A DNA stretch of 64,000 nt from an uncultured Sphingomonadales bacterium (GCA_903832325.1 CAILBC010000022.1:1-64000); one strand, 5' to 3'; positions 26,033 through 37,131 are shown, counted from the first letter of the stretch. The notes: a model not told the origin generated them from the letters alone. Numbers and translations: made by a program.

Positions 26033-26827
26033 CTACGGCGCCTGAAAAATCAGCTCCACCACGATCCCTGCAGGCTCCGGATCGCCCGGGGTCAGCCGTT
26101 GCGCGTCGGCGCGGGCGCGGATCAGGATGGCTTCGGGTATGGCGGGGCCGGCGATCAGGGCATCGGCCTGGCCCAGCAGGCGCGCCTGGCGCAGAGTCAG
26201 GTCGTCGGGATCGGGGCTGGTCAGGCGGATGACATGGCGCGCGGCGCGCAGGGTTTCGCTGCTTGCGATCCATGCTTCGACCGCGGCGCCGGCCTGTCCG
26301 CGAAAAGGTTCGCGAAAGGGATCAAGCGCGCCGCCGGCGCCCAGCGCCACATCGAGCGCGCGGCGCCGCGCGGCGCCATCGGGCCAGCGCGCGCGCAGGG
26401 CGGATCGCGCGGCAAACAGCGCATCGGCCAGCGCCCCCAGCCCTTGCGGCAGCATCGCATCGATGCGCAGGCGCAACGCCTTGGCAAGGCCGGCGCTGGC
26501 GCCTGAGGTGCCCACCGCGATCACCACCGGCGACCGGTCGATCAGCGAAGGCGTGGTGAAATCGCACAGTTCCGGCCGGTCGACCACATTGACCAGCAGC
26601 CCGGCGCAGCGCGCGCGCAGCGCATCGGCGCGCGCCGCTGCTTCGTCTTCGTGCGCCACAAAGGCGATCCGCGCGCCGGTATCGATGCCCAGCGCCAGAT
26701 CATCGACCACATTGCCCCCGGCGCGTTCGACCAGCCGGCGCTTGGCCGCCGCCGCCTCACCATGGCCCAGCACCACCACCGGCTGGCCCGCCAGACGGTG
26801 AAACAGCGGCAGCGCAGGAAGAGTCAA
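26033..26827 (-). CDS. siroheme synthase N-terminal type (precorrin-2 dehydrogenase/ferrochelatase) with vestigial methyltransferase domain
   Basis: 264 residues from TTG 26827, which overlaps the lysA stop as TTGA. Residues about 1-200 match the CysG N-terminal (CysGB/Met8p) fold: LPLFHRLAGQPVVVLGHGE with the NAD-binding loop, LVNVVDRPELCDFTTPSLIDRSPVVIAVGTSGASAGLAKALR, and the helical segment following. The last ~65 residues resemble only the beginning of the SUMT methyltransferase domain (RLTSPDPDDLTLRQARLLGQADALI ... IPEAILIRARADAQRL), where VGAGPGDPDLLT is usual; the remaining ~180 residues of that domain are absent. It likely oxidises precorrin-2 and may chelate iron; the methylation step must be done elsewhere. 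Confidence 0.82.
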   Translation of the reverse strand: MTLPALPLFHRLAGQPVVVLGHGEAAAAKRRLVERAGGNVVDDLALGIDTGARIAFVAHEDEAAARADALRARCAGLLVNVVDRPELCDFTTPSLIDRSPVVIAVGTSGASAGLAKALRLRIDAMLPQGLGALADALFAARSALRARWPDGAARRRALDVALGAGGALDPFREPFRGQAGAAVEAWIASSETLRAARHVIRLTSPDPDDLTLRQARLLGQADALIAGPAIPEAILIRARADAQRLTPGDPEPAGIVVELIFQAP

Positions 26828-28083
26828 AGCAGGAAATCCGGCACGCGTTCGGCGGCCAGGATCGTGGCCGAGGCAATGCGATCGGCCACCACCGCCCAGC
26901 GATCGCCATCCACCATCACTTCGGGCACCATCGCGCGCGAATTGTAGGTGCTGGCCATTGTCGCGCCATAGGCGCCGGCGGTGCGGAACACCGCCAGATC
27001 GCCGCGCGCCACGGTGTCGATATCGCGCGCCATGGCAAAAGTATCGCTCGATTCGCAAATCGGGCCGACGATATTGGCGGTCATTCGGTCGCCATCGGGC
27101 GCCACGGCGGCAAAATCGTGCCAGGCATCGTACATTGCCGGGCGCGCCAGATCGTTCATGGCTGCATCGACCACCACCCAGGGGGCGCCGGCGCCTTCCT
27201 TCACGCGGATCACCCGGGTCAGCAGCACGCCGGTGTTGCCGGTGATCACCCGCCCGGGTTCGAACATCAGCACGACATTCCATCCCGCCGTCACGCGCGC
27301 GACCATCGCGGCATATTCGGCCGGCTGCGGAAACACATCGCCCGCCTTGTACGGCACGCCCACCCCGCCGCCGAGATCCATGTGCGTAACGCAATGCCCC
27401 GCCGCGCGGATATCCTGCATCAGCGCGCCCACTTTGGTGAACGCCGCCTCCAGCGGATCGAGCCGCGCCAGCTGGCTGCCGATATGCAGCGCCAGGCCGC
27501 GCATCATCAGCCCCGGTTGGCCCGCCAGCCGCGCATAGATCGCCGCCGCCCGGTCATAAGGCACGCCAAACTTGTTTTCCGCCTTGCCGGTCGAAATCTT
27601 GCCATGGGTGCCGGCATCGACATCGGGATTGACGCGCAGCGCGCAGTGCGCGGTGCGCCCCTTGGCCCGCGCGATTTCGGCCAGTTCCAGGCCTTCTTCG
27701 GCGCTTTCCAGATTGAACTGGCCGATCCCGGCATCGAGCGCGCGCGCCATTTCGGCATGGGTTTTGCCCACGCCCGAAAACACGATGCCATCGGGCGCCA
27801 TGCCCGCGGCCAGCGCGCGTTCGAGTTCGCCCACCGATACGACATCGGCGCCATAGCCTTCGGCGGCGAGCACTTTCAGCACGGCAAGGTTGGGATTGGA
27901 TTTCACGGCAAAGGCGATCCGCACCGCCGGCAGCACCGACAGCGCATCGCGAAACACCCGCGCATGGCGCGTCAGCGTGGCACGCGAATAGACATAGACC
28001 GGGGTGCCCACCGCATCGGCCAGCCGGGGCAGCGGCACGGATTCGGCGTGCAGCACACCGTCATGATACGCGAAATGGTCCAT
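26824..28083 (-). CDS. lysA: diaminopimelate decarboxylase
   Basis: 419 residues. PLP enzyme of the alanine-racemase fold that makes L-lysine from meso-diaminopimelate. Cofactor lysine K61 in RIAFAVKSNPNLAVLKVL; the glycine-rich phosphate site lies in MDLGGGVGVPY, and the second active-site region has VGPICESSDTF with the conserved Cys. The C-terminus contains GAYGATMASTYNSR. It is 12 bases downstream of the small lipoprotein gene, and its stop overlaps the siroheme synthase start. Confidence 0.97.
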   Translation of the reverse strand: MDHFAYHDGVLHAESVPLPRLADAVGTPVYVYSRATLTRHARVFRDALSVLPAVRIAFAVKSNPNLAVLKVLAAEGYGADVVSVGELERALAAGMAPDGIVFSGVGKTHAEMARALDAGIGQFNLESAEEGLELAEIARAKGRTAHCALRVNPDVDAGTHGKISTGKAENKFGVPYDRAAAIYARLAGQPGLMMRGLALHIGSQLARLDPLEAAFTKVGALMQDIRAAGHCVTHMDLGGGVGVPYKAGDVFPQPAEYAAMVARVTAGWNVVLMFEPGRVITGNTGVLLTRVIRVKEGAGAPWVVVDAAMNDLARPAMYDAWHDFAAVAPDGDRMTANIVGPICESSDTFAMARDIDTVARGDLAVFRTAGAYGATMASTYNSRAMVPEVMVDGDRWAVVADRIASATILAAERVPDFLL

Positions 28084-28095
28084 CGAAGGCGACTT

Positions 28096-28344
28096 TCAGT
28101 TTTCCGGCGGCAGGTTGAACGGATCGTCGGCGCGTTCTTCGGATCGCACGCGCACGTCCACATTGCGTTCGGGCCGCGCCTCGACCTTGGGCTTGATCAG
28201 CTGGTCGGCATTGGGGCGGTATCCGCTGCCATAGGGCGCGGGCGGCAGATCGTGCCCGGCCAGCGGTTTGAGCACGCGGCGATTGCCGCAACCGGTAAGC
28301 GCGAGCGCGCAAACCGCAATCAGGATCAGGTGCGATTTGCGCAT
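28096..28344 (-). CDS. small lipoprotein, LptM-like
   Basis: 82 residues starting MRKSHLILIAVCALALTGC, a lipoprotein signal with lipobox LTGC; the mature chain is short, Pro- and Arg-rich and without a domain (GNRRVLKPLAGHDLPPAPYGSGY). Small lipoproteins of the LptM/YifL type that assist LptD maturation in the outer membrane are regularly found between argH and lysA in proteobacteria, so position supports that assignment, but the mature sequence is too short to prove it. Its ATG is one base past the argH stop codon, and lysA follows. Confidence 0.72.
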   Translation of the reverse strand: MRKSHLILIAVCALALTGCGNRRVLKPLAGHDLPPAPYGSGYRPNADQLIKPKVEARPERNVDVRVRSEERADDPFNLPPEN

Positions 28345-28345
28345 G

Positions 28346-29761
28346 TCAGCCCTCCAGCCCCGGCGCCCAGCCCAGTGCAAGGCGCGCATCGGCCACGCGC
28401 AGCTTTACCTGGCCTGGCGCGGTGCCGCCATGGCTGGCGCGCGCTGCGACCGAAGCCTCCACCGACAGCGCGGCAAAGACGCGATCATCGATGCGCGGAT
28501 CGATCGCCTGAAGATCGGCGAGCGGCAACCGGTCGAGCGCGATCCCGCGCGATTCGGCCAGCCGCACCGCGCTGCCGGTGATGTGATGCGCCTGGCGGAA
28601 CGGAATATCGGCCTGGCGCACCAGCCAGTCGGCCAGATCGGTGGCCGTGGCATAGCCCAGTTCCGCCGCGGCGCGCATGCGGTCTTCGCGAAAGCGCGCC
28701 TCGGCCACCATCCCGGTCATCGCCGCGATCGACAGCGCCAGCAGCGATGCCGCCTCGAACACCGGCGGTTTGTCATCCTGCATGTCCTTGGAATAGGCCA
28801 GCGGCAGGCCCTTCATCGTGATCATCAGCGAGGTCAGGGCACCCACGATCCGCCCCGAATGGCCGCGCACCAGCTCGGCCGCATCGGGGTTTTTCTTTTG
28901 CGGCATGATCGAGCTGCCGGTGGACAGGCTGTCGGGCAGGACCACGAACCCGAACGGCTGGCTGGCCCAGATGATGAATTCTTCGGCCAGGCGCGACAGG
29001 TGCAGCGAAATCTGCGCCGCCGCCATCAGGAAATCGAGCGCGAAATCCCGGTCAGACACCGAATCGAGGCTGTTGGCGGTCGGCCGGTCAAACCCCAGCG
29101 CCGCGGCGGTGGCATCGCGATCGATCGGAAAGCCGGTGCCCGCCAGCGCGGCGGCGCCCAGCGGGCATTCGTTCATCCGCACCCGCGCATCGGCCAGCCG
29201 CGACCGATCCCGCCGGATCATTTCGTAATAGGCCAGCAGATGGTGCCCCAGCGTGACCGGCTGCGCAGTCTGCAAATGGGTGAACCCGGGCATGATCGAC
29301 GCCGCATGTTCGTCCGCGCGGGTGACCAGCGCGACCTGCAGCGCGTGCAGCCCGGCATCGGTCTGATCAAGGCAATCGCGCACCCACAGGCGAAAATCGG
29401 TGGCCACCTGATCGTTGCGGCTGCGCGCGGTGTGCAGCCGCCCCGCCACCGGGCCGATCAGTTCGGCCAGGCGGCTTTCGGTGGTCATGTGGATATCTTC
29501 AAGGTCCCAGTCTTCGGGAACCCCGTTCGCCGCATATTCGGCCGCCACCTGGTCCAACCCGGCGGCAATCGCGGCGGCATCTTCGGCCGAAACGATCCCC
29601 GCCGCGCCCAGCATCGCCACATGCGCCTTTGACGCGGCGATGTCCTGCCCCCACAGCGCCTTGTCGAAGGGGATCGAGGCGTTTATCTCGCGCATGATCG
29701 CCGAAGGGCCCGCAGCAAACCTGCCGCCCCACATCTGGTTGGAGCCTGAATTGCCGCTCAT
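28346..29761 (-). CDS. argH: argininosuccinate lyase
   Basis: 471 residues. Last step of arginine synthesis, splitting argininosuccinate into arginine and fumarate. The fumarase/aspartase superfamily signature [11 protein letters not shown] is at 282-292; [13 protein letters not shown] near 110-122 and TSHLQTAQP-like [10 protein letters not shown] near 161-170 are substrate-binding segments. ATG 29761 ([15 protein letters not shown]) is the conserved start; upstream open frame is a shadow of the divergent TlpA gene. If TlpA begins at TTG 29751, the two divergent genes overlap by 11 bases at their starts. Confidence 0.97.
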   Translation of the reverse strand: MSGNSGSNQMWGGRFAAGPSAIMREINASIPFDKALWGQDIAASKAHVAMLGAAGIVSAEDAAAIAAGLDQVAAEYAANGVPEDWDLEDIHMTTESRLAELIGPVAGRLHTARSRNDQVATDFRLWVRDCLDQTDAGLHALQVALVTRADEHAASIMPGFTHLQTAQPVTLGHHLLAYYEMIRRDRSRLADARVRMNECPLGAAALAGTGFPIDRDATAAALGFDRPTANSLDSVSDRDFALDFLMAAAQISLHLSRLAEEFIIWASQPFGFVVLPDSLSTGSSIMPQKKNPDAAELVRGHSGRIVGALTSLMITMKGLPLAYSKDMQDDKPPVFEAASLLALSIAAMTGMVAEARFREDRMRAAAELGYATATDLADWLVRQADIPFRQAHHITGSAVRLAESRGIALDRLPLADLQAIDPRIDDRVFAALSVEASVAARASHGGTAPGQVKLRVADARLALGWAPGLEG

Positions 29762-30338
29762 CGCTTTGCGTCTGCCCTTGATCGTTGCGCTGCTTGCCGG
29801 GTGCATGTCCCTTGCCGGCTGCGATAGAGAGACCCGCGCCCCGGCGCAACCGCCCAGCACCAGCGCGTCCGCTGTGGCCGAGGGCGATTTTGTCGGCAAG
29901 ATCGACCCGAGCCACAAGGGCGCGGCGCTGCCCAAGGCCGTGGTGACCGATCCCGCCGGCGCGCGGCTCGATATCGAAAGCCTGAAGGGCAAGCCGGTGC
30001 TGATCAACTTGTGGGCGACCTGGTGCGCGCCTTGCGTCAAGGAACTGCCCACGCTGAATGCGCTGGCCGGGCAGAAAACCGGCGGCATTGCCGTGGTGAC
30101 CGTGTCGCAGGACATGGCCCAGCCCGACAAAGTGGCCGGCGTGATCACCAGCCACCATTACGACCACCTCCACGCCTGGATGGACCCGCAGAACACGCTG
30201 GCATTCTTCTACAATTCGGGCGAATTGCCGACCAGCGTGCTCTATGATGCGCAAGGCCGCGAAGTGTGGCGCATGGTCGGTGCGCACGACTGGTCGGGCG
30301 CAGACAGCGCCGCATTGATCGCGCCGGCGCTGCACTGA
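29751..30338 (+). CDS. TlpA-like thiol:disulfide oxidoreductase, lipoprotein
   Basis: 195 residues from TTG 29751, six bases after GGAG. The leader [18 protein letters not shown] has two possible lipoboxes (C18 in LLAGC, C24 in SLAGC), so the protein is likely anchored to the membrane on the periplasmic side. Thioredoxin fold with active site WCAPC (C92, C95) in [19 protein letters not shown], of the TlpA/ResA group that reduces cytochrome or copper-site cysteines. A start at ATG 29805 would remove most of the leader, so the TTG is preferred. It is divergent from argH. Confidence 0.85.
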   Translation: MPLIALRLPLIVALLAGCMSLAGCDRETRAPAQPPSTSASAVAEGDFVGKIDPSHKGAALPKAVVTDPAGARLDIESLKGKPVLINLWATWCAPCVKELPTLNALAGQKTGGIAVVTVSQDMAQPDKVAGVITSHHYDHLHAWMDPQNTLAFFYNSGELPTSVLYDAQGREVWRMVGAHDWSGADSAALIAPALH

Positions 30339-30493
30339 ACCTGTTTGCCGCCACGGCCGCGCGCTGTTGCCGTAGCGTAAAGCGCCGAGGGCGCGCCGAT
30401 TGGCGGATTCGCTTTGCAAAAGCCCCTTTTCGCGAGGGAGGCAATCCCCTAACCAACCGTTTAAACGGAGTCGGCAGCGGGGATTTTGCACGC

Positions 30494-31318
30494 ATGAACA
30501 TGGTCGCGGAATCTGGCGCGGAACTTGATGCGAAACCGGCGATTTCGCTGGGCGAACTGGCCGCGCGGCTGGACCATCAGGGGGATACATTCCACTTGCA
30601 CGGGGCCGCGGGCTGGATGCAGGGCCGCACGATGTATGGCGGCACATCCTCGTTCATTGCCTATTGCGCCGCCATCCGCAGCTTTCCCGATCTGCCGCCA
30701 CTGCGCGCCGCGCAGATCGGTTTCATCGGCCCGGTGGGTGAAGCTGTCGAAGCGCGGGCGACGATGCTGCGCACCGGCAAAAGCGTCAGCCATGTCGAAA
30801 CCACGCTGTGGTGCGATGGCGCGCTGGCGCATCGCGCCACCTGGCTGTTTGGCCGCGCGCGTGATGCCAACGGCGGGCATCCAGCCGCCCGGCTGGAGGG
30901 CCTGATCGCGCCCGAAGACAGCGCCCCGATCCGCAAAGGCAGTTTCATGCCGGCGTTTACCGACCGGATGGACATGCGCCATGGCCTTGCGCCGGATCAG
31001 GCGCAACCGGCCACGCTGCGCCGCTGGGTGCGGCTGAAAGAGCGCGACGGGCTTGATTCGCTGGCCGAACTGGTTGCAATCGGCGATGCCCTGCCCCCCG
31101 GATCGATGCGCGCGATGGAACGCCCCGGCCCGATCAGCTCGATCAACTGGTCGCTGACGCTGCTTGGCGAAAACCCCGCCACGCGCGATGGCTGGTGGCT
31201 GCTGGAAACCGCATCGAACCACATGGCCGATGGCTTTTCCAGCGAGACGCTGCGACTGTGGAACACCGACGGCACAGAAGTGATGCGCGGCCTGCAATCG
31301 GTCGCCATTTTCGGCTAG
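30494..31318 (+). CDS. acyl-CoA thioesterase, TesB-like double hotdog
   Basis: 274 residues in two hotdog halves: the first includes [23 protein letters not shown], the G-G pair that replaces the HGG of other thioesterases, and the second begins around [11 protein letters not shown] and carries [15 protein letters not shown] and [24 protein letters not shown] (catalytic Asp/Ser-like region as in the TesB/4HBT_3 family). Substrate unknown; the neighbours suggest a fatty or aromatic acyl-CoA. ATG 30494 (MNMVAESG). Not clearly in an operon with the upstream TlpA gene. Confidence 0.8.
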   Translation: MNMVAESGAELDAKPAISLGELAARLDHQGDTFHLHGAAGWMQGRTMYGGTSSFIAYCAAIRSFPDLPPLRAAQIGFIGPVGEAVEARATMLRTGKSVSHVETTLWCDGALAHRATWLFGRARDANGGHPAARLEGLIAPEDSAPIRKGSFMPAFTDRMDMRHGLAPDQAQPATLRRWVRLKERDGLDSLAELVAIGDALPPGSMRAMERPGPISSINWSLTLLGENPATRDGWWLLETASNHMADGFSSETLRLWNTDGTEVMRGLQSVAIFG

Positions 31319-31367
31319 GATATCGACAAAAGCGGGCGCTGCGCCCGGATAACGATTGGGAATTTGG

Positions 31368-32618
31368 ATGACACTGGACCTGGCGAACCCGGCCGATCAT
31401 GGCTTTGACCCCGCGCGGCTGGCGCGGATTGCCGATTTTGTCGAACGCGATTATGTCGGCCCCGGCCTGTTTCCCGGTGCCGATATCCTGGTGGCGCGCG
31501 ACGGCGTGCCGGTGTGGCGCGCCACGATGGGCAAAATGCGCGACGATGGCACGCCCTGGGCGCCCGATGCGATCTGCCGCATCGCCTCGATGACAAAGCC
31601 GATCGTGTCGATGGCGTTCATGATGCTGGTCGAACAAGGGCTGGTCGCGCTCGACGATCCGGTCACGCGGTTCGTGCCCGAATTTGCCGATTTGCGGATC
31701 TATGCCGGCGGCGGCGGCGATGCGCCATTTGCACCCGGCCCGCGCGCCGCGCCGATGCGCATGGTCGATCTGCTGAACCACCGGTCGGGCCTGACGTATG
31801 GCATCCAGAACCGCAACAATATCGATGCCGCCTATCGCAAGGGGCGGCTCGACGGGCACCCCGGCCTGGCTGACAACGATACGTTCATTGCCGAGCTGGC
31901 CAAAGTGCCGCTGGAATTCAACCCCGGCGAGGCGTGGCAATATTCGGTTTCGGTCGATGTGCTGGGCGTGATCATTGCGCGCATCACCGGGCAAAGCCTG
32001 GGCGCGTTTTTGCAGGCGCGCATTTTCGATCCGCTGGGCATGGTCGATACCGCGTTCCATTGCCCCGCGGACAAGGCGCACCGGCTGGTCGATGCCTGGA
32101 TGCACGTGCCCGGGGGCAAGCCCAAACTGTTTGACGCGGCGGAAAAATCGGGCGTGCTGCGCGCGCCCCGGTTTGAAAGCGGCGGCGGCGGGCTGGTTTC
32201 GACCACGGCCGATTATCACCGGTTCTGCCGCATGCTGGTGGGTGGGGGCGCGGTGGATGGCGTGCGCCTGATCGCGCCGGCAACGCTGCGGCTGATGACG
32301 GCAAACCATCTGCGCCGCCCCGACGGGCAGCCCGCCGATCTGCCGCAAATGGCGCGCGCGCTGTTCAGCGATGCCAAACAGGCGGGCATCGGCTTTGGCC
32401 TGGGCTTTGCGGTGAACATCGATCCGGCGCGCACGCTGACCGCGGGCAATGCCGGCGAATTTTACTGGAGCGGGATCTATTCGACCAAGTTCTTCATCGA
32501 TCCGGTGGAAAAACTGTCGGTGGTGTTCATGACGCAGATTTTCCCCTCGGTGGTGTTCCCGATCCGCGAACAGCTGAAAACGCTGACTTATGCCGCGCTG
32601 GTGGAAAGCCGCGCCTGA
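31368..32618 (+). CDS. serine hydrolase of the beta-lactamase/EstB family
   Basis: 416 residues. Class C beta-lactamase fold: SxxK motif S75-M-T-K78 in [13 protein letters not shown] and the Tyr motif Y192-S-V in [11 protein letters not shown]; the third motif is less obvious. No signal peptide, so probably a cytoplasmic esterase or transacylase rather than a beta-lactamase. ATG 31368 follows TTTGG; an upstream in-frame ATG at 31356 gives MGIW and is less likely. It leads the cluster of acyl-CoA genes on the same strand. Confidence 0.86.
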   Translation: MTLDLANPADHGFDPARLARIADFVERDYVGPGLFPGADILVARDGVPVWRATMGKMRDDGTPWAPDAICRIASMTKPIVSMAFMMLVEQGLVALDDPVTRFVPEFADLRIYAGGGGDAPFAPGPRAAPMRMVDLLNHRSGLTYGIQNRNNIDAAYRKGRLDGHPGLADNDTFIAELAKVPLEFNPGEAWQYSVSVDVLGVIIARITGQSLGAFLQARIFDPLGMVDTAFHCPADKAHRLVDAWMHVPGGKPKLFDAAEKSGVLRAPRFESGGGGLVSTTADYHRFCRMLVGGGAVDGVRLIAPATLRLMTANHLRRPDGQPADLPQMARALFSDAKQAGIGFGLGFAVNIDPARTLTAGNAGEFYWSGIYSTKFFIDPVEKLSVVFMTQIFPSVVFPIREQLKTLTYAALVESRA

Positions 32619-32655
32619 TCCAGACTTTATCAGCCCGATACCACAGGAGCTTCCC

Positions 32656-33912
32656 ATGTCAGACCCCATCACCGGCGCCCGCGAACACATCGATGCCGCG
32701 CGCCAGGCCGCAGCCGTGATTGCCGACATTCCCGCCGATACCCCGCTGATCCCGATCAACCGCGTGGGCGTGATCGGCGCGGGCACGATGGGCGGCGGCA
32801 TCACGATGAATTTCCTCACCGCCGGCATCCCGGTGACGATTGTCGAAACCGCGCAGGACGCGCTCGATCGCGGCGTGGCGACAATCCGCCGCAATTACGA
32901 AGCGACCGTGAAAAAGGGCAAGATGGACGCCGCCCAGGCCGAGGCGGCGATGGGCCGGCTGACCCCCACGCTCGATTTCGCCGCGCTGGCCGAGGCCGAC
33001 CTGGTGATCGAGGCGGTCTATGAAAACATGGACGTGAAAAAGGACGTGTTCACCCGGCTGGATGCGATTGCCAAGCCCGGCGCGATCCTGGCCAGCAACA
33101 CCAGCTATCTCGATGTCGATGAAATTGCCGCGGTGACCAGCCGGCCGGCAGCGGTGCTGGGCACGCATTTCTTTTCGCCCGCCAATGTCATGAAACTGCT
33201 TGAAGTGGTGCGGGGGCGCGCAACCGGCGCGTCCGAACTGGCCACGGTGATGGCGCTGTCGGTGAAAATCGGCAAGATTCCGGTGGTTTCGGGGGTATGC
33301 CACGGTTTTATCGGCAATCGCATGCTCAGCCCGCGTCAGAACGCGGCGCACGCGCTGATCATGGAAGGCGCGAATTACTGGGATGTCGATGATGCGCTGC
33401 TGGAATTCGGCTTTCCCATGGGCCCTTGGCAGATGGCCGATCTCGCCGGGATCGACATCGGCTGGCACCGTGATCCGACGCGCGTGGAAACGCTGCGCGA
33501 GGCGCTCTGCGCGGTCGGCCGCTGGGGGCAGAAGACCAAAAAGGGCTTTTATGATTACGATGACAACCGCCAGCGCACGCCTTCGGACGAAGTGCGCGCG
33601 ATCATCGCCGATTTCGCCGCGCGCGAAGGCAAAGCGCAGCGCGCCATCGGCAAGGACGAAATCCGCGAACGCCTGCTCTATCCGATGGTCAGCGAAGGCG
33701 CGCTGATCCTGGCCGAAGGCATCGCGCAGGGCCCGGGCGATATCGATACCGTATGGCTGAACGGCTATGGCTGGCCGGCGTGGACCGGCGGCCCGATGTT
33801 CTGGGCCGATCATGTGGGCCTGGCCGCCGTGGTCGACGGGTTGACCCGCCATGGGCAGCCGGTTGCCCCCATGCTCGCGGCCAAGGCGGCAGCGGGCGAA
33901 ACGTTCAATTGA
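32656..33912 (+). CDS. 3-hydroxyacyl-CoA dehydrogenase (monofunctional, FadB C-terminal type)
   Basis: 418 residues. Rossmann domain with [17 protein letters not shown] (about 38-54), the catalytic His in [19 protein letters not shown], and the C-terminal 3HCDH domain in two copies ([20 protein letters not shown] and later [19 protein letters not shown]). It corresponds to the dehydrogenase half of FadB/FadJ without the enoyl-CoA hydratase domain. Uses NAD+ to oxidise 3-hydroxyacyl-CoA in beta-oxidation. CAGGAGC precedes ATG 32656. Ten bases before the acyl-CoA synthetase. Confidence 0.93.
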   Translation: MSDPITGAREHIDAARQAAAVIADIPADTPLIPINRVGVIGAGTMGGGITMNFLTAGIPVTIVETAQDALDRGVATIRRNYEATVKKGKMDAAQAEAAMGRLTPTLDFAALAEADLVIEAVYENMDVKKDVFTRLDAIAKPGAILASNTSYLDVDEIAAVTSRPAAVLGTHFFSPANVMKLLEVVRGRATGASELATVMALSVKIGKIPVVSGVCHGFIGNRMLSPRQNAAHALIMEGANYWDVDDALLEFGFPMGPWQMADLAGIDIGWHRDPTRVETLREALCAVGRWGQKTKKGFYDYDDNRQRTPSDEVRAIIADFAAREGKAQRAIGKDEIRERLLYPMVSEGALILAEGIAQGPGDIDTVWLNGYGWPAWTGGPMFWADHVGLAAVVDGLTRHGQPVAPMLAAKAAAGETFN

Positions 33913-33922
33913 TCGCGTGACC

Positions 33923-35545
33923 ATGGCCGTGGCCCCTGTCGATATCGAACAGATCATGGCGGCGGAATTCATTCCGCTGCCAACGATCCTGGCCGCCCAC
34001 GCCGCGCGGCGCGGACCGGCGATCGCGCTGGCAGATGAACAGCGCCAGATCACCTGGGCCGACCTCGCGGCCCAGGCGGAACGCATCGCCGCTGCATTGC
34101 AGGCCGCGGGCGTAACCCCCACCGAGCCGGTGGCGATTGCCGCATCCAATGCGGTGGGGACCGCGCTGGCCTTTCTCGGCGTGCTGCGCGCCGGCGCGGC
34201 GGCCGCGCTGCTCACTTCGTCGGCGGCGGGCGACACGGTTCTGGCGATGCTGGCCGACAGCGGCGCAAAAGTGCTGTTCCTGGATGCGGCGATGGCGGAA
34301 AAGATCGCCGGCCTGCCCTTTCCCGCAGGAGTGACGCGCATCGCCGTGGATGACAGCGGCGCCGGGATCGCGCTGTCGGCGTGGCTGCCACCTGCGGGCA
34401 CGATGGCCGCGCCGGTGGAAATCGCGCCGCAGGACCCGTTCAACATCATCTATTCGTCGGGCACCACCGGCAGCCCCAAAGGCATCGTGCAAAGCCACAA
34501 GATGCGCCACGAATATGCCCGGCGCACGATCGCCGGCGGCTATGGCGACGATACGTGCGTGATCTGTTCGACCCCGCTCTATTCCAACACTACGCTGGTC
34601 AGCTTTTTTCCCGCGCTGACCGGTGGCGGCAAAGTCGTGCTGATGGCGAAATTCGATGCGCGGCAGTTTCTCGCACTGTCGCAGGCCGAACGCGTGACCC
34701 ATGCCATGCTGGTGCCGGTGCAATACCGCCGGATCATGGAACTGCCCGATTTCGACAGCTTTGATCTGTCATCCTACATCATGAAATCGAGCACGTCGGC
34801 GCCATTCCCGGCCTGGCTGAAGGCCGATGTGCTGCAACGCTGGCCCGGCGGATTGATCGAAGCCTATGGCATGACCGAAGGCGGCGCCTCGGCCATTCTG
34901 CTGGCGCACGAAAATCCGGACAAGCTGCACACCGTGGGCCGCCCTTCGCCCGGCCATATCATGAAGATCATCGATGAAGCCGGCCGCGAAGTGGCGCAGG
35001 GCGAAATGGGCGAAATCGTCGGCCATTCGCCGGTGATGATGAACGGATACCACCGCCAGGACGCCAAGACGCGCGAAGTGGAATGGCATGACGATGAAGG
35101 CCGCCGCTATATCCGCCACGGCGATATCGGCCGGTTTGACGAAGACGGGTTCCTGATTCTGATGGACCGGTCAAAGGACATGATCATTTCGGGCGGGTTC
35201 AACATCTACCCCACCGACCTTGAGGCGCAACTGACCCGGCAAAGCGCGGTGCGCGAGGCCGCGGTGATCGGCGTGCCGTCCGATGCCTGGGGCGAAACCC
35301 CGCTGGCGGTGGTGGTGCTGGCTGATCCGGCCGCCGATCCGCAGGCGATCCTGGCCGAAGCCAACGCGCAACTGGGCCGCACGCAGCGGATCAGCGCGAT
35401 CGAAGTGGTGAACGAATTGCCGCGCAGCGCCATCGGCAAAGTGCTGAAACGCGAATTGCGCGATCGCTTTGGCGGCAATCCGATAACCGGCGCCTTTTCC
35501 CCCAATGCCCCCAATTCTGGCGACATGAAGCAAAAGGAACACTGA
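33923..35545 (+). CDS. AMP-dependent acyl-CoA synthetase/ligase
   Basis: 540 residues of the adenylate-forming superfamily. P-loop-like [12 protein letters not shown] (178-189), mid-motif [32 protein letters not shown] near residue 415, and the C-terminal catalytic Lys in [13 protein letters not shown]. Activates a carboxylate to its CoA ester; chain length or aromatic preference is not visible. ATG 33923; a GTG two codons before is possible. Two bases separate it from the thiolase. Confidence 0.92.
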   Translation: MAVAPVDIEQIMAAEFIPLPTILAAHAARRGPAIALADEQRQITWADLAAQAERIAAALQAAGVTPTEPVAIAASNAVGTALAFLGVLRAGAAAALLTSSAAGDTVLAMLADSGAKVLFLDAAMAEKIAGLPFPAGVTRIAVDDSGAGIALSAWLPPAGTMAAPVEIAPQDPFNIIYSSGTTGSPKGIVQSHKMRHEYARRTIAGGYGDDTCVICSTPLYSNTTLVSFFPALTGGGKVVLMAKFDARQFLALSQAERVTHAMLVPVQYRRIMELPDFDSFDLSSYIMKSSTSAPFPAWLKADVLQRWPGGLIEAYGMTEGGASAILLAHENPDKLHTVGRPSPGHIMKIIDEAGREVAQGEMGEIVGHSPVMMNGYHRQDAKTREVEWHDDEGRRYIRHGDIGRFDEDGFLILMDRSKDMIISGGFNIYPTDLEAQLTRQSAVREAAVIGVPSDAWGETPLAVVVLADPAADPQAILAEANAQLGRTQRISAIEVVNELPRSAIGKVLKRELRDRFGGNPITGAFSPNAPNSGDMKQKEH

Positions 35546-35547
35546 CA

Positions 35548-36723
35548 ATGCGTGATGCAGTCATCGTAGCGGTTGCGCGCACCCCGATCGGGCGCGCCTA
35601 TAAAGGGGCGTTCAACGCCACACCCGGGGCCACGCTGGGAGCGCTGTCGTTGCGCGCCGCGGTCGAACGCGCCGGAATCGAAGGCGGCGAAGTTGACGAT
35701 GTGATCTGGGGTTCGGCGCTGCAACAAGGCACGCAGGGCGGCAATATCGCGCGCCAGGTCGCGCTGCGCGCCGGGCTGCCGATCACCGTGTCGGGCCAAT
35801 CGATGGATCGCCAGTGCTCGTCCGGCCTGATGGCAATTGCCACCGCGTCAAAGCAGGTGATCTTTGACCGGATGGACGTGGTTGCCGCCGGCGGCCAGGA
35901 ATCGATCAGCCTGGTGCAGACCAAGGACATGCGCGTTGCGCCCGATCCATCGCTCTATGCCATGCACAACGCGATCTACATGCCGATGCTGCAAACTGCG
36001 GAAATCGTCGGATCACGGTATGGCATCGCGCGCGATGTCTGCGATGCCTATGGCTTCCAGTCGCAGCAGCGCACCGCCGCGGCGCAGGCGGCCGGGCTGT
36101 TTGCCGACGAAATCGTGCCGGCCACGGCCACGATGGCGGTGGCCAACAAGGAAACCGGCGAAGTGACCCATCACGAGGTCACACTGACCAAGGACGAAGG
36201 CAACCGCCCCGAAACCACGCTGGAAGGGCTCAACAGCCTGAAGCCGGTCATGCCCGACGGCATTGTCACTGCGGGCAATGCCAGCCAGCTGTCCGACGGA
36301 TCGGCCGCAGTGATCGTGATGGAGGCCGCCCTGGCCGCGAAAAAGGGCCTGACCCCGCTCGGCCGCTATGTTGGCATGGCGGTCGCCGGTACCGAGCCCG
36401 ATGAAATGGGCATCGGCCCGGTCTATGCCATTCCAAAACTGCTCGAACGCTTTGGCTTGGGGCTGGGCGATATCGGCCTGTGGGAACTGAACGAGGCCTT
36501 TGCCGTGCAAGTGCTCTATTGCCGCGACCGGCTGGGCATTCCCGACGATCTGCTCAACGTCAACGGCGGATCGATTTCGATCGGCCACCCCTATGGCATG
36601 ACCGGCGCGCGCTGCACGATGCACGCGCTGCTCGAAGGCAAGCGCCGCGGCGCGAAGCATGTCGTCGTCACGATGTGCGTCGGCGGCGGCATGGGCGCAG
36701 CCGGCCTGTTCGAAGTGTTCTGA
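35548..36723 (+). CDS. acetyl-CoA acyltransferase (thiolase)
   Basis: 391 residues. Nucleophilic Cys90 in [41 protein letters not shown] with the catalytic His, and second Cys in [18 protein letters not shown] at the end. Final step of beta-oxidation, or acetoacetyl-CoA formation. Together with the ligase and dehydrogenase it could convert an activated acid to acetyl-CoA, though no enoyl-CoA hydratase lies in this group (one lies at 45.5 kb). Ends at a strong hairpin. Confidence 0.94.
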   Translation: MRDAVIVAVARTPIGRAYKGAFNATPGATLGALSLRAAVERAGIEGGEVDDVIWGSALQQGTQGGNIARQVALRAGLPITVSGQSMDRQCSSGLMAIATASKQVIFDRMDVVAAGGQESISLVQTKDMRVAPDPSLYAMHNAIYMPMLQTAEIVGSRYGIARDVCDAYGFQSQQRTAAAQAAGLFADEIVPATATMAVANKETGEVTHHEVTLTKDEGNRPETTLEGLNSLKPVMPDGIVTAGNASQLSDGSAAVIVMEAALAAKKGLTPLGRYVGMAVAGTEPDEMGIGPVYAIPKLLERFGLGLGDIGLWELNEAFAVQVLYCRDRLGIPDDLLNVNGGSISIGHPYGMTGARCTMHALLEGKRRGAKHVVVTMCVGGGMGAAGLFEVF

Positions 36724-36734
36724 TCTTGCTATGG

Positions 36735-36766
36735 CTTGCGTGGATGGGCATCCCCATCCACGCAAG
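36735..36766 (+). terminator. Rho-independent terminator after the thiolase gene
   Basis: A 14-bp perfect stem (CTTGCGTGGATGGG / CCCATCCACGCAAG, loop CATC) followed by TTT, 12 bases past the thiolase stop. Confidence 0.8.
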
Positions 36767-36789
36767 TTTGCCCCGCAGGAGCCCATGCG

Positions 36790-37131
36790 ATGATCCCGTT
36801 GTTCATCAATCTGATGATTATTGCGATCACCCTGTCGATCCTGGCGGCGATGTCGCGCCGCGCTAATGTCCGCTTTGCGCCTGAAGATCGGCTACCCATG
36901 CAATGGGGCCTCGACGGATCGGTCAACTGGACTGCGCCGCGCCCACTGGCACTGGCGCTCGTGCCGTTGCTGGCGGGGGTCAGTCTGGCGTTGACGCTGG
37001 TGTTGCCGCCCCGCCCCGGGCAAGAGGCACTGGTCGTGCCGGTAACGATGGGCCTGGCGGCGGTGTTCATCGCGATCCACGCGCTGCACATTTACATGAT
37101 CGGCCGCACGCTGAACCGACAGAGACCCTGA
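36790..37131 (+). CDS. small membrane protein, DUF1648-like
   Basis: 113 residues with three likely membrane helices (IPLFINLMIIAITLSILAA, about 2-20; LALALVPLLAGVSLALTLVL; VVPVTMGLAAVFIAIHALHIY). LPMQWGLDGSVNWTAPR resembles the DUF1648/SdpI-type loop. Function unknown. ATG 36790 lies 23 bases after the hairpin of the thiolase gene. Confidence 0.65.
   Translation: MIPLFINLMIIAITLSILAAMSRRANVRFAPEDRLPMQWGLDGSVNWTAPRPLALALVPLLAGVSLALTLVLPPRPGQEALVVPVTMGLAAVFIAIHALHIYMIGRTLNRQRP

Noticed and set aside
31368..32618. Reading the serine hydrolase as a beta-lactamase
   Set aside because: The SxxK and Tyr motifs are there, but no signal peptide is present and neighbours are acyl-CoA genes; EstB-type esterase is the safer call.
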